64,000 nucleotides of DNA from Patulibacter brassicae (GTDB lineage: Bacteria > Actinomycetota > Thermoleophilia > Solirubrobacterales > Solirubrobacteraceae): assembly GCF_033949425.1 (NCBI RefSeq), contig NZ_JAXAVX010000002.1, forward strand, positions 372,001 to 436,000, given 5' to 3'. Below the pieces are notes generated by a model. It did not search any database and was not told where the DNA came from. It worked only from the letters and a program-made list of their open reading frames with translations. A program made the translations under genes and the position numbers. Positions 43,526 through 51,367 of the stretch are shown here, piece by piece; position 1 is the first letter of the stretch, and the number at the start of each line of letters is the position of its first letter.

Positions 43526-44152
43526 GTGGCACGCACGACCGAGCCCGCGACCGACCGCCGCGATCGCCTCCTCGACGAGGCGCTGCGACTGCTGGCGGCC
43601 GGCGGGCTGCAGGCCGTCACGCACCGGGCGGTGGAGTCCGCCGCCGGCGTGCCCCACGGCTCGGTGACGTACTGGTTCGCGTCCCGCGACGGGCTCGTGG
43701 AGGCGATGGTCGACCGCCTCGCCGCCGACTGCGAGCGGCGCGTCCGGGACCTCGCGCACGACGTCGCCCTGGCGGCGGCGCGCCGCGGCCCGGCGATCGA
43801 CGTGGGCTCGTTCGCGCGGGCGCTCATGGGGTGGATGGACGACGGGCGCGAGCAGCACGTGGCGCGGCTCGAGCTCGAGCTCGCGGCCGTCCGCGATCCG
43901 CGCCTGGCCGAGCGGATGACCGACGCGGCGCTCGTCTTCTGGCGGCTCTGCGAGCCGATCGTCGTCGCCGCCGGGTCGCGGCACCCGCAGCGGGACGGCC
44001 GCGCGATGGCGGCGATGGTCGACGGGCTGCTGCTCGACCGCCTCGCGCACCGCCCTGCGGGCGCGGAGGTCGTCGAGGCGGCGCTGGCGCACCTCCTGGG
44101 CGACTGGTCCGGGACGCCCGAGCGCCCGTCGCACACGGGCGATCCGGCGTAA
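43526..44152 (+). CDS. TetR family transcriptional regulator of the MFS exporter
   Basis: A 208-residue regulator. The HTH LLDEALRLLAAGGLQAVTHR and AVESAAGVPHGSVTYWFASR has the H-G-S-x-x-Y-W-F recognition-helix form seen in the TetR_C_6-like subgroup. The GTG start at 43526 is used; the preceding GCGGGG may serve as a weak ribosome site. It is divergent from the DHA2 exporter and most likely represses it. The gene ends 38 bases before the amidohydrolase start. Confidence 0.87.
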   Translation: MARTTEPATDRRDRLLDEALRLLAAGGLQAVTHRAVESAAGVPHGSVTYWFASRDGLVEAMVDRLAADCERRVRDLAHDVALAAARRGPAIDVGSFARALMGWMDDGREQHVARLELELAAVRDPRLAERMTDAALVFWRLCEPIVVAAGSRHPQRDGRAMAAMVDGLLLDRLAHRPAGAEVVEAALAHLLGDWSGTPERPSHTGDPA

Positions 44153-44154
44153 AC

Positions 44155-44183
44155 CTGAAAACCAGACTGGATTTCCCTATATT
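44155..44183 (+). promoter_or_regulatory. promoter with palindromic operator, leaderless amidohydrolase start
   Basis: CTGAAA (44155-44160), 17-base spacer, TATATT (44178-44183); the GTG follows 7 bases later, so the mRNA should be leaderless. The spacer carries an imperfect 19-bp palindrome at 44157-44175, GAAA-N-CCAG-N-CTGG-N-TTTC, whose arms match completely. A repressor bound there would block RNA polymerase. Confidence 0.6.
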
Positions 44184-44190
44184 GGGAGGC

Positions 44191-45186
44191 GTGACCGCCC
44201 GGACCGACCTCCATCAGCACGCCTGGCCCGTCGAGCTCCTCGACGCCCTCGCGGAGCGCTGTGGTCCGGGGCCGCGCGCGCGGCAGGAGGGCGACAGCAC
44301 CTGGGTCCTCGAGCTGCAGGGCGAGCCGGACCACCCGCTCGACGAGCGGCAGATCGACCTCCACCGGCGCAGCGGCGCGCTGTTCGCCGCCGGGCTGGAC
44401 CGCGCCCTGCTCGTGCCGCCGCTCGCGATCGGGCTCGACGCCCTGCCCGACGTCGACGAGTCGCGCGCCCTGCTGGCGACGTGGTCCTCCGCGGTGCGGG
44501 GGTTCGCCACGCCGCACGGCTCGTCGTTCGCCGCCTGGGCGGCGGTGCCCGCCGCCGACCCCGACCCGCGGGACCTCGAGCGGCAGCTCGCCGAGGGCGC
44601 GGTCGGCCTCGCGCTGCCGGCCCCGGCGCTCGCCGACGCGGCGGCGCTGGACCGGGTCGGTCCGGTGCTCGAGGCGCTCGCGCGCGCCGGCCGGCCCCTG
44701 CTCGTGCATCCGGCGCCGCCCGCGGCCGACGCCGCCGCGGCGACCGCGGCCTGGCGTCCGGCCCTCGTGGACTACCCCGCGCAGCTCCTCGCCGCCTGGG
44801 CGACGTGGCTGGAGCGCGGCCTGGACGAGCACCCCGACCTGCGGGTCGCCTTCGCGGCGCTCGCCGGCGGCGCGCCGCTGCTGCTCGAGCGCCTCGCGGC
44901 GCGCGGCGGTCCCGTCGATCGCGCGCGCGACGAGCGGCTCGTCTACGAGACCTCGTCGTTCGGTCCACGGGCGCTCGCCGCGGCCGCGCAGGCGGTCGGG
45001 GCCGACCGCCTCGGGTTCGGCAGCGACCGGCCGGTCGTCGCGCCCGGCGAGCAGCATCCGCCCGCGGTCGCCGGCCTGGACCCGGCGCGCCTCACGACGG
45101 TCGCGGCCGCGCGACTGCTCGGCGAGTCCGTCGCCGCCGGCGCTCCCGTCGCGCCGGCCCTCGAGCTGGTGGCGGAGGCGGCGTGA
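44191..45186 (+). CDS. amidohydrolase family (TIM-barrel metal-dependent hydrolase) protein
   Basis: A 331-residue protein. The N-terminal DLHQHAWP carries the HxH metal pair, LLVHPAPPAA supplies a later His, VAFAALAGGAPLLLERLAAR matches the amidohydrolase_2 core, and LGFGSDRPVV gives the conserved Asp. It would hydrolyse or decarboxylate a small substrate. The GTG start lies 7 bases after a -10 element. The stop overlaps the cupin gene start (GTGA), making a two-gene operon with a cysteine-dioxygenase-like enzyme, which hints at sulfur amino-acid or thiol metabolism. Confidence 0.8.
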   Translation: MTARTDLHQHAWPVELLDALAERCGPGPRARQEGDSTWVLELQGEPDHPLDERQIDLHRRSGALFAAGLDRALLVPPLAIGLDALPDVDESRALLATWSSAVRGFATPHGSSFAAWAAVPAADPDPRDLERQLAEGAVGLALPAPALADAAALDRVGPVLEALARAGRPLLVHPAPPAADAAAATAAWRPALVDYPAQLLAAWATWLERGLDEHPDLRVAFAALAGGAPLLLERLAARGGPVDRARDERLVYETSSFGPRALAAAAQAVGADRLGFGSDRPVVAPGEQHPPAVAGLDPARLTTVAAARLLGESVAAGAPVAPALELVAEAA

Positions 45187-45707
45187 GCGCGCCCGTCGCC
45201 GCGTCCTGGATCGCGGACCTCCTGCCGCGCGCCGGCGTCCTCGACCCGGTCGAGCTCGAGCGCCTCGCCCGCGCGATCGCGGCGCGCCCCGAGCGCTGGG
45301 GCGATCTCGTGCGCCACGACCCCGAGCGGCGGACGTACGAGCTGCTCCACGACGACGCCGACGTCACGGTGTGGCTCATCTGCTGGGGCCCGGGCCACGA
45401 CACCGGGTTCCACGACCACGAGCACTCCGGGGCGGGCGTCGCCATCGCCGAGGGCGCGGTCGTGGACGAGCGGCTCACGGCGTTCGGCGGGCCGATCGCG
45501 CGGCGGCTGGCCGACGGCGGATCGACGACGATCGACCCGGCGGAGATCCATCGCGTCCACCACCCGGGCGGCGCGCCGGCCGTGACCGTCCACGCGTACT
45601 CGCCCCCGCTGGACCGGATGGGCGCCTACGAGGTCGCCGACGACGGCCGGCTGCTGCGCCACCCGCGCTCGGGCGAGGCCGACCTCGCGCCGGTGCGCGA
45701 GGACTGA
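45183..45707 (+). CDS. cysteine dioxygenase-like cupin protein
   Basis: A 174-residue cupin. WGPGHDTGFHDHEHSGAG contains two metal His (about H77 and H79), and the second cupin motif PAEIHRVHHPG supplies the third. This is the type I cysteine dioxygenase pattern. The enzyme would use Fe(II) and O2 to oxidise cysteine or a related thiol to a sulfinate. It is co-translated with the amidohydrolase. The bacterial family also includes mercaptopropionate dioxygenases, so the exact thiol is open. Confidence 0.82.
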   Translation: MSAPVAASWIADLLPRAGVLDPVELERLARAIAARPERWGDLVRHDPERRTYELLHDDADVTVWLICWGPGHDTGFHDHEHSGAGVAIAEGAVVDERLTAFGGPIARRLADGGSTTIDPAEIHRVHHPGGAPAVTVHAYSPPLDRMGAYEVADDGRLLRHPRSGEADLAPVRED

Positions 45708-45841
45708 CCCGGGCCCGGATCCCGCCTCGGCCGACGCGCCCGGTCGATCGGGACGCCGTCCCCGGCGGGCGGCGACGCGTCGATCGCGTCGCGTCCGGAG
45801 CGGTGCGGCGCCGGTCGGGCGGGCGCGTCCGCCGGGACGAC

Positions 45842-45855
45842 TTAGGCGTCCCTAT
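45842..45855 (+). promoter_or_regulatory. iron-box-like site upstream of the Rieske-sufBD operon
   Basis: TTAGG-CGTC-CCTAT matches the DtxR/IdeR half-sites at 9 of 10 arm positions and has the same 5-4-5 form as the boxes in the haem locus. It lies about 60 bases upstream of a -10-like TACAAT and touches the palindrome at 45853-45872. Confidence 0.55.
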
Positions 45856-45872
45856 TTGAAGTTCCTCAAATA
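45853..45872 (+). promoter_or_regulatory. TATTTGA-N6-TCAAATA palindrome, Rrf2/SufR-type operator candidate
   Basis: A perfect 7-bp inverted repeat around AGTTCC, strikingly AT-rich in a GC-rich genome. The inner TTTGA-N6-TCAAA form resembles Rrf2-family SufR sites (5-6-5 symmetry). It lies 30 bases upstream of TACAAT and before the Rieske-sufB-sufD operon, so the Rrf2 regulator at 27106 is the natural candidate binder. Confidence 0.6.
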
Positions 45873-45901
45873 TGGGGCGCGAGCCCGGAGGGGCGGCGCG
45901 A

Positions 45902-45907
45902 TACAAT
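45902..45907 (+). promoter_or_regulatory. -10-like TACAAT of the suf operon
   Basis: TACAAT lies 81 bases before the ferredoxin GTG and just downstream of the iron box and palindrome. No good -35 is seen at 17 bases (GCGAGC), which suggests an activator-dependent or alternative-sigma promoter. Confidence 0.4.
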
Positions 45908-45988
45908 TCCTTCCGAAGGCATCGGACTTCCGGCGCGCAGGGTGCGCGCTCGGTCCCGGTGCCGTCGGTGACCCTCCGAAGACCTGCC

Positions 45989-46303
45989 GTGCCGCTGATC
46001 GACGTCTGCCCGCTGTCCGAGCTCCCCACCGGGGCGCGACGGACCCTGGAGCACGACGACGTCGAGATCCTCGTCGTGAACTGCGACGGGGAGATCCTCG
46101 CCATGGAGGACCGCTGCAGCCACGACGACGGGGACCTCGCCGACGGCGAGCTCGACGTCGCCGCCTGCCAGATCGAGTGCCCGCGTCACGGCGCGCGCTT
46201 CGACCTGCGGTCCGGTCGCCCGCTCACCCTTCCGGCCTACGAGCCGGTCGACACCTTCCCCGTCGTGCTCGACGGCGACACCATCAAGCTCGAGGTGGAC
46301 TGA
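45989..46303 (+). CDS. Rieske-type non-haem ferredoxin associated with Suf
   Basis: A 104-residue [2Fe-2S] Rieske protein with ligands C43-x-H45 (DRCSHDDGDL) and C64-x2-H67 (ECPRHGARFD), and EILAMEDRC and FDLRSGRPLTLPAYEPV typical of NirD/BphF-like ferredoxins. It probably donates electrons during cluster assembly or to an oxygenase. The GTG at 45989 gives the standard length; a longer frame reaches back through the promoter and is not favoured. The stop is 3 bases before sufB. Confidence 0.86.
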   Translation: MPLIDVCPLSELPTGARRTLEHDDVEILVVNCDGEILAMEDRCSHDDGDLADGELDVAACQIECPRHGARFDLRSGRPLTLPAYEPVDTFPVVLDGDTIKLEVD

Positions 46304-46306
46304 CCC

Positions 46307-47758
46307 ATGACCACGCCCCCGGAGACCTCCGCCAGCCTCCTGAACGAGGAGGAGGCGTCGCTCGCCGACCTGAACTCGGACTACACCGAGAAGTACGGCT
46401 TCCGCGACGCCGAGAACTACCTCTACAAGGCGCCGAAGGGCATCAACCGCGAGATCGTCGAGAAGATCTCCGAGTTCAAGGACGAGCCGCAGTGGATGCG
46501 GGAGTTCCGGCTCAAGGCGCTCGAGCACTTCGAGTCGCGTCCGCAGCCGACCTGGGGCAGCCCGATGCTCGCCGAGGTCGACTACGACGACATCCACTAC
46601 TTCGTCCGCGCGTCGGAGAAGGCGTCGCGCTCGTGGGACGAGGTCCCCGAGGACGTGAAGAACACCTTCGACCGGCTCGGCATCCCCGAGGCGGAGCGGA
46701 AGTTCCTCGCCGGCGTCGGCGCGCAGTACGAGTCCGAGGTCGTCTACCACCAGGTGAACGAGGAGCTCGAGAAGCAGGGCGTCGTGTTCATGGACATGGA
46801 CACCGGCCTGCGCGAGCACGAGGACCTCGTGCGCGAGTACTTCGCGACGGTCATCCCGGCGAACGACAACAAGCTCGCCGCGCTGAACAGCGCCGTGTGG
46901 TCGGGCGGCTCGTTCGTGTACGTCCCGCCGGGCGTCCACGTCGAGATGCCGCTGCAGGCCTACTTCCGCATCAACACGGAGAACATGGGCCAGTTCGAGC
47001 GGACGCTCATCATCGCCGACGAGGGCTCCTACGTGCACTACGTCGAGGGCTGCACCGCCCCGACGTACTCCAGCTCGTCCCTGCACTCCGCCGTCGTCGA
47101 GCTGATCGCCAAGCCCGGCGCCCGGATCCGCTACACGACCGTCCAGAACTGGTCGCAGAACGTCTTCAACCTCGTGACGAAGCGGGCCGTGGCCCAGCAG
47201 GACGCCACCGTCGAGTGGGTCGACTGCAACCTCGGCTCGAAGCTCACGATGAAGTACCCGGCCGTCTACCTCATGGGCGAGCGCGCCCACGGCGAGGTGC
47301 TCTCGATCGCCTTCGCGGGCAACGGCCAGCACCAGGACGCCGGCGCGAAGATCGTCCACGCGGCGCCGAACACGACGTCGAACATCTTCGCCAAGTCGAT
47401 CTCCAAGGACGGCGGGCGCTCGAGCTACCGCGGCCTGCTGGACGTCGGCAAGGGCGCCGTCGGCGCGAAGTCGAAGGTCGTCTGCGACGCGCTGCTGCTC
47501 GACGAGCGGTCGAAGACCGACACCTGGCCGACGATCCGGATCGACGAGGACCAGGTCGACATCGGCCACGAGGCCTCGGTGACGAAGGTCGGCGAGGAGC
47601 AGCTCTTCTACCTCCAGTCCCACGGGATCCCGGAGGACGAGGCCGCGAAGCTCATCGTGAACGGCTTCATCGAGCCGATCGTCAAGGAGCTCCCGATGGA
47701 GTACGCCGTCGAGATGAACCGGCTCATCGAGCTGCAGATGGAGGGCTCCATCGGATGA
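46307..47758 (+). CDS. sufB: Fe-S cluster assembly protein SufB
   Basis: A 483-residue SufB: NREIVEKISEFKDEPQWMRE, SGGSFVYVPPGVHVEMPLQA, EGSYVHYVEGCTAP and the C-terminal GEEQLFYLQSHGIPEDEA are signature regions. It is the scaffold of the SufBC2D complex and the sulfur acceptor. No intein is present, unlike mycobacterial SufB. It starts 3 bases after the Rieske stop, and its stop overlaps sufD (ATGA). Its ATPase partner sufC lies about 18 kb upstream. Confidence 0.97.
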   Translation: MTTPPETSASLLNEEEASLADLNSDYTEKYGFRDAENYLYKAPKGINREIVEKISEFKDEPQWMREFRLKALEHFESRPQPTWGSPMLAEVDYDDIHYFVRASEKASRSWDEVPEDVKNTFDRLGIPEAERKFLAGVGAQYESEVVYHQVNEELEKQGVVFMDMDTGLREHEDLVREYFATVIPANDNKLAALNSAVWSGGSFVYVPPGVHVEMPLQAYFRINTENMGQFERTLIIADEGSYVHYVEGCTAPTYSSSSLHSAVVELIAKPGARIRYTTVQNWSQNVFNLVTKRAVAQQDATVEWVDCNLGSKLTMKYPAVYLMGERAHGEVLSIAFAGNGQHQDAGAKIVHAAPNTTSNIFAKSISKDGGRSSYRGLLDVGKGAVGAKSKVVCDALLLDERSKTDTWPTIRIDEDQVDIGHEASVTKVGEEQLFYLQSHGIPEDEAAKLIVNGFIEPIVKELPMEYAVEMNRLIELQMEGSIG

Positions 47759-49023
47759 CCGCGCTGGCCACCGACCCCACCTGGCTGGCCGAGCGCCGCG
47801 ACGCCGCCCGCACCGAGCTGGAGACGCTCGAGCTGCCGACCTTCCGCGGCACCGCGGGCTGGGAGTTCACGGAGATCCCGGAGCTCGACCTCGACGCCTA
47901 CCCGCTCGCCGGCGGCGACGCCGACGCCAGCGGCGTGGCCGAGGGCGCGCCCCGCGTCTTCGACCACCTGCCCGAGGGCACGAAGCGCCTGACGCAGGTC
48001 GACGGGACGATCGTCGAGGCGGCCGACAGCGTCGATACCGAAGGCCCGATCGTCCTGCCGCTGGCGGTCGCCGCCGAGCGCCACGCCGACCTCGTCGAGC
48101 CGTACCTCGGCCGGATCGAGACGCAGCGCACGCCGTTCACCGCGCGCAACGACCGCGACTGGACGGGCGGGTTCTTCGTCTACGTCCCGCGCAACGTCCA
48201 CCTCGACGCGCCGGTCCTCCTGACGCTCGTGCAGTCGCAGGCCGGCACGACCGCCGCGCCGCGCACGCTCATCGTGCTGGAGGAGGGCGCCCAGGCCGAG
48301 GTCTGGTCGCAGGCGGTCTCCGCCGACCCGACGCTCGACGCGCTCGTCAACGGCGTCGTGGAGCTGCACGTCGGGGCGAACGCCCGGCTGCGGTTCGTCG
48401 ACGTGCAGGACCTCTCCGAGCGGACGTGGATCTTCGGCGCGCAGCGCGCGACGATCGACCGCGACGGCTGGATCGACTGGATCACCCTCGGGCTCGGCTC
48501 GGCGAAGGGCAAGGTCTTCCAGGAGACCTCGCTGGACGGCCCGGGCGCGCACGGGCGCGTCACCGGCGGCTACGCCACGCACGGCAAGCAGCACCTCGAC
48601 TTCGACACGCTGCAGACGCACGCGGCGGAGAACACGACCTCGGACCTCGCCTTCCGCGGGATCCTGGCCGACAAGTCCCACGCCGTCTGGCGCGGGATGA
48701 TCAAGGTCGACGAGGGCGCCCAGCAGACCGACGCGTTCCAGGAGTCGCGCAACCTGCTGCTCACGCGCAAGGCGCACGCCGACGCGATCCCCGGCCTGGA
48801 GATCGCCGCCAACGACGTGCGGTGCACGCACGCCGCGGCGATCGCCCAGATCGACCCGGAGCAGCTCTTCTACCTGCGCTCGCGCGGCCTGCCCGTCGGA
48901 CGGGCGAAGCGGCTCGTGATCGAGGGCTTCCTCGCCGAGCTCGTCACGCGGTTCGAGGAGGGCCCGGTCCGGGAGGCCCTGGGCGAGGTCCTCCAGCGCC
49001 GCCTCGAGGCCGTCCTCGACTGA
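47755..49023 (+). CDS. sufD: Fe-S cluster assembly protein SufD
   Basis: A 422-residue SufD with the parallel beta-helix core: GFFVYVPRNVHLDAPVLLTL, LIVLEEGAQAEVWSQ, DLAFRGILADKSHAVWRGMI, NDVRCTHAAAIAQIDPEQLF and the terminal FYLRSRGLPVGRAKRLVIEG. The His in CTHAAA corresponds to the essential SufD His. It pairs with SufB as scaffold. ATG 47755 overlaps the sufB stop. The transcript ends at a 32-bp palindrome. Confidence 0.95.
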   Translation: MTALATDPTWLAERRDAARTELETLELPTFRGTAGWEFTEIPELDLDAYPLAGGDADASGVAEGAPRVFDHLPEGTKRLTQVDGTIVEAADSVDTEGPIVLPLAVAAERHADLVEPYLGRIETQRTPFTARNDRDWTGGFFVYVPRNVHLDAPVLLTLVQSQAGTTAAPRTLIVLEEGAQAEVWSQAVSADPTLDALVNGVVELHVGANARLRFVDVQDLSERTWIFGAQRATIDRDGWIDWITLGLGSAKGKVFQETSLDGPGAHGRVTGGYATHGKQHLDFDTLQTHAAENTTSDLAFRGILADKSHAVWRGMIKVDEGAQQTDAFQESRNLLLTRKAHADAIPGLEIAANDVRCTHAAAIAQIDPEQLFYLRSRGLPVGRAKRLVIEGFLAELVTRFEEGPVREALGEVLQRRLEAVLD

Positions 49024-49068
49024 GCCGACCCCGACGCCGGCGGCGGCCGCCGCCGGCGGTCCGGCAGC

Positions 49069-49100
49069 ACGAAGGCCCGGACGCGCGTCCGGGCCTTCGT
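49069..49100. terminator. 32-bp perfect palindrome terminator
   Basis: Arms of 16 bp starting ACGAAGGCCCGGACGC are perfectly complementary. It lies 46 bases after sufD and 39 bases before the end of the convergent RTX-like gene, so it can stop transcription from both sides. Confidence 0.75.
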
Positions 49101-49138
49101 CGTCTCCGCGGCGGCCCGAGGCCGGCCGGGGAGGGGGC

Positions 49139-50020
49139 TCAGCTCGCGACGTCCTCCGACGCGGGCGCCTCCTGGGCGTCCTCGCCCTTGGACTCCGACG
49201 CCTTCGGCGCGGCCCGCACGACGACCTCGCAGGAGCCGTTGGGGTTCTCGGCCGTCGCGTCGGTGATGACGTCGACGGGATCCAGCAGCGCGCGGTCGCG
49301 GCCGTCGCCGCAGGTGATCCGGTCGACCTCGCCGTCGCGGGTGCGGAAGGTGTCGTCGCCGGCGCCGCCGTCCAGCGTGTCGCCGACCTGGTCCGGCACG
49401 CCGTTCACGGCGGGGGCGACGTCCTTGCGCGCGAGCGCCCAGAGCGTGTCGTCGCCGTCGCCGCCGCGCAGCGTGTCGACGCCGCGGTTGGCGAACAGGA
49501 CGTCGTTGCCCGCGCCGCCCTCGACGACGTCGTCGCCGGTGCCGCCCGCGAGCCGATCGTGGCCGTTCTGGCCGTGGACCTCGTCGTTGCCCGAGCCGCC
49601 GAAGACGCGGTCGGCGGCGTCGCCGCCGTAGAGCTCGTCGTTGCCGGAGGCGCCGTAGATCCGATCGCGGGACCTGCGGTCGCCGACGCCGTTGCCGTCG
49701 CCGATCACCGTGTCGTCGCCGCTGCCGCCGTTGAGCCAGTCGTTGCCGGGGCCGCCGTGGATCCAGTCCTTGCCGGAGGCGCCGAAGATCCGGTCCTTGC
49801 CGGACCCGCCCTCGCCGCGGTCGTCGCCGCCGCGGAGGAAGATCCGGTCGTTGCCGCCGTTGCCCTTGATCGTGTCGACGGCGTTCGTGCCGACGAGGCG
49901 CTCGCCGCGGGGCGAGCCGTCGATCGTGGCGGCCATCGCGGTCGCCGGCACGGCCGCGGCGGCGGTGATGGCGAGCGCCGCGACGAGGCGCGGCCGACGG
50001 AAGCGGGTGGGGACGGGCAT
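49139..50020 (-). CDS. secreted RTX-like calcium-binding repeat protein
   Basis: A 293-residue exported protein. A signal peptide (PRLVAALAITAAAAVPATAMA) is followed by about fifteen nonapeptide units of the GGxGNDxIxG type (GNGGNDRIFLRGGDD, GGSGNDEVHGQNGHDRLAGG), which form a Ca2+-binding beta-roll. A C-terminal region has two Cys (RITCGDGRD, GSCEVVV) and an acidic tail. No protease or lipase domain is attached and no RTX type I exporter is near. Secretion is by Sec. ATG 50020 follows AGGAG. It is divergent from the two-component operon. Confidence 0.85.
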   Translation of the reverse strand: MPVPTRFRRPRLVAALAITAAAAVPATAMAATIDGSPRGERLVGTNAVDTIKGNGGNDRIFLRGGDDRGEGGSGKDRIFGASGKDWIHGGPGNDWLNGGSGDDTVIGDGNGVGDRRSRDRIYGASGNDELYGGDAADRVFGGSGNDEVHGQNGHDRLAGGTGDDVVEGGAGNDVLFANRGVDTLRGGDGDDTLWALARKDVAPAVNGVPDQVGDTLDGGAGDDTFRTRDGEVDRITCGDGRDRALLDPVDVITDATAENPNGSCEVVVRAAPKASESKGEDAQEAPASEDVAS

Positions 50021-50117
50021 GGGTGCTCCTGAGTCGGGGGTTCGGAAGCGCCGCCGCATACGGTGTCGGCTGCGTCGAGAGGGAGTTGTCGCCGACCGGG
50101 GCCTCGCCGTGGGGGCG

Positions 50118-50158
50118 CTCTCACCGGTCCCTCACCGATCATGAGAGCCCCGTGAGAG
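50118..50158. promoter_or_regulatory. four half-sites at 11-bp spacing, OmpR/PhoB-type response regulator site
   Basis: CTCACC at 50120 and again at 50131, then TGAGAG at 50142 and 50153: every half-site is exactly 11 bp from the next, one helical turn, and the two pairs are in opposite orientation (CTCTCA at 50118-50123 is the complement of TGAGAG). This is the pattern bound by OmpR/PhoB-type dimers. It lies in the 214-base region between the two divergent RTX-like genes. Confidence 0.6.
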
Positions 50159-50234
50159 AACGCGCGCCGCCGCGACCCGGCGGGCCCGGGGCGTGCCAGG
50201 ATCGAATCGCCCCACCAGCTCCCCTCACCGTCCC

Positions 50235-50663
50235 ATGTCGTACCTGCTCTCCCGCATGCACCCCGCCCGGGTCCTCCCGGTGCTGCTGGCGATCTTCGCG
50301 ATCGTCGCTGGCGGCGTCGCGATCCACGCCGACGCGAAGACCTTCAAGGGCAACGCCCGCGGCAACACGATCCGCGGCACGAACGGCAACGACGTGATCT
50401 ACGGCAACGGCGGCAACGACCGCCTGTACGGGCGCGGCGGCAACGACACGATCTACGGCGGCGGCGGCAACGACCGGATCGACGCGGGGTCGGGACGACG
50501 GGGCAAGCCGATCGGCGTCCTCGTCGGGGGCGCGGGCAACGACACGATCATCTCGCGCAACCGCGTGGTCGACATCGTCTCGTGCGGGCCGGGGCGGGAC
50601 ACCGTGGTCGCCGACCGGATCGATCGGATCGCGGGCGACTGCGAGACTGTCCAGCTGAAGTGA
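50235..50663 (+). CDS. small secreted RTX-like calcium-binding protein
   Basis: A 142-residue exported protein: signal/anchor VLPVLLAIFAIVAGGVAIHA, then three to five glycine/aspartate nonapeptides (GTNGNDVIYGNGGNDRLYG, GGGGNDRI, GGAGNDTI) and a conserved end with two Cys (DIVSCGPGRDTVVAD, AGDCETV). It is a short relative of the protein at 49139. Its stop overlaps the response regulator start (GTGA), making it the first gene of the signalling operon, possibly the Ca2+ sensor or output of that system. Confidence 0.82.
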   Translation: MSYLLSRMHPARVLPVLLAIFAIVAGGVAIHADAKTFKGNARGNTIRGTNGNDVIYGNGGNDRLYGRGGNDTIYGGGGNDRIDAGSGRRGKPIGVLVGGAGNDTIISRNRVVDIVSCGPGRDTVVADRIDRIAGDCETVQLK

Positions 50664-51343
50664 CCGACGCCCGACCGATCGTCCTGCTCGTCGACGACGA
50701 CGCCGCGATCCGCCGCACGCTGGCGGTCGGTCTCGAGCTCGAGGGGTTCCAGGTCGTCCCGGCGTCGGGCGGCCGGGCGGCGCTCGAGGCGGTGCCGCGG
50801 GTCCGCCCCGCGGCGATGCTGCTGGACCTCACGATGCCCGACCTCGACGGCCTCGAGGTCCTGCGCCGGCTGCGCGCCGACGGCGACGAGACGCCGGTCT
50901 GCGTGCTCTCCGCCCGTGACGAGGTCGACGATCGCGTCCTCGGGCTGCACGCCGGCGCCGACGACTACGTCGTGAAGCCCTTCGCGCTGGAGGAGGTCGC
51001 GGCCCGGCTGCACGCGCTCCTGCGCCGCCGGCCGCCGAGCGAGGACGAGCGCCTCGTCGTCGGCGACATCGCGCTGGACCCGGTCGGGCACGCCGCGACC
51101 CGGGGAGGGCGGGACCTCGAGCTGACCCAGCGCGAGTTCGCGCTGCTGCACCTCTTCCTCCGCCGCGCCGGCGAGGTCGTCGACCGCGCGACGATGCACG
51201 AGGAGGTCTGGGGCTACACCTTCGACCCCGGGACGAACATCGACGACGTGTTCGTCGGCTACCTGCGCCGCAAGCTCGAGGCCGACGGCGAGCCACGGGT
51301 GCTGCACACGGTCCGCGGCGTCGGCTTCGTGCTGCGCGTCTGA
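50660..51343 (+). CDS. OmpR-family response regulator
   Basis: A 227-residue two-domain regulator. The receiver has acidic D12-D14, phospho-acceptor D56 (MLLDLTMPD) and the Lys in YVVKPFA. The C-terminal winged helix (LELTQREFALLHLFLRRAGE, VDDVFVGYLRRKLE-like strand) binds DNA. Closest in style to PrrA/MprA of actinobacteria. It overlaps the RTX-like gene by 4 bases and precedes the kinase by 24 bases. The 11-bp repeated site upstream of the operon is its likely binding place. Confidence 0.92.
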   Translation: MTDARPIVLLVDDDAAIRRTLAVGLELEGFQVVPASGGRAALEAVPRVRPAAMLLDLTMPDLDGLEVLRRLRADGDETPVCVLSARDEVDDRVLGLHAGADDYVVKPFALEEVAARLHALLRRRPPSEDERLVVGDIALDPVGHAATRGGRDLELTQREFALLHLFLRRAGEVVDRATMHEEVWGYTFDPGTNIDDVFVGYLRRKLEADGEPRVLHTVRGVGFVLRV

Positions 51344-51367
51344 GCCGTCTGCGAGCCTGCCGCTCCG

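Noticed and set aside
49139..50663. RTX toxin system
   Set aside because: The repeat proteins have Sec signal peptides, lack toxin or enzyme domains, and no type I secretion genes are nearby.
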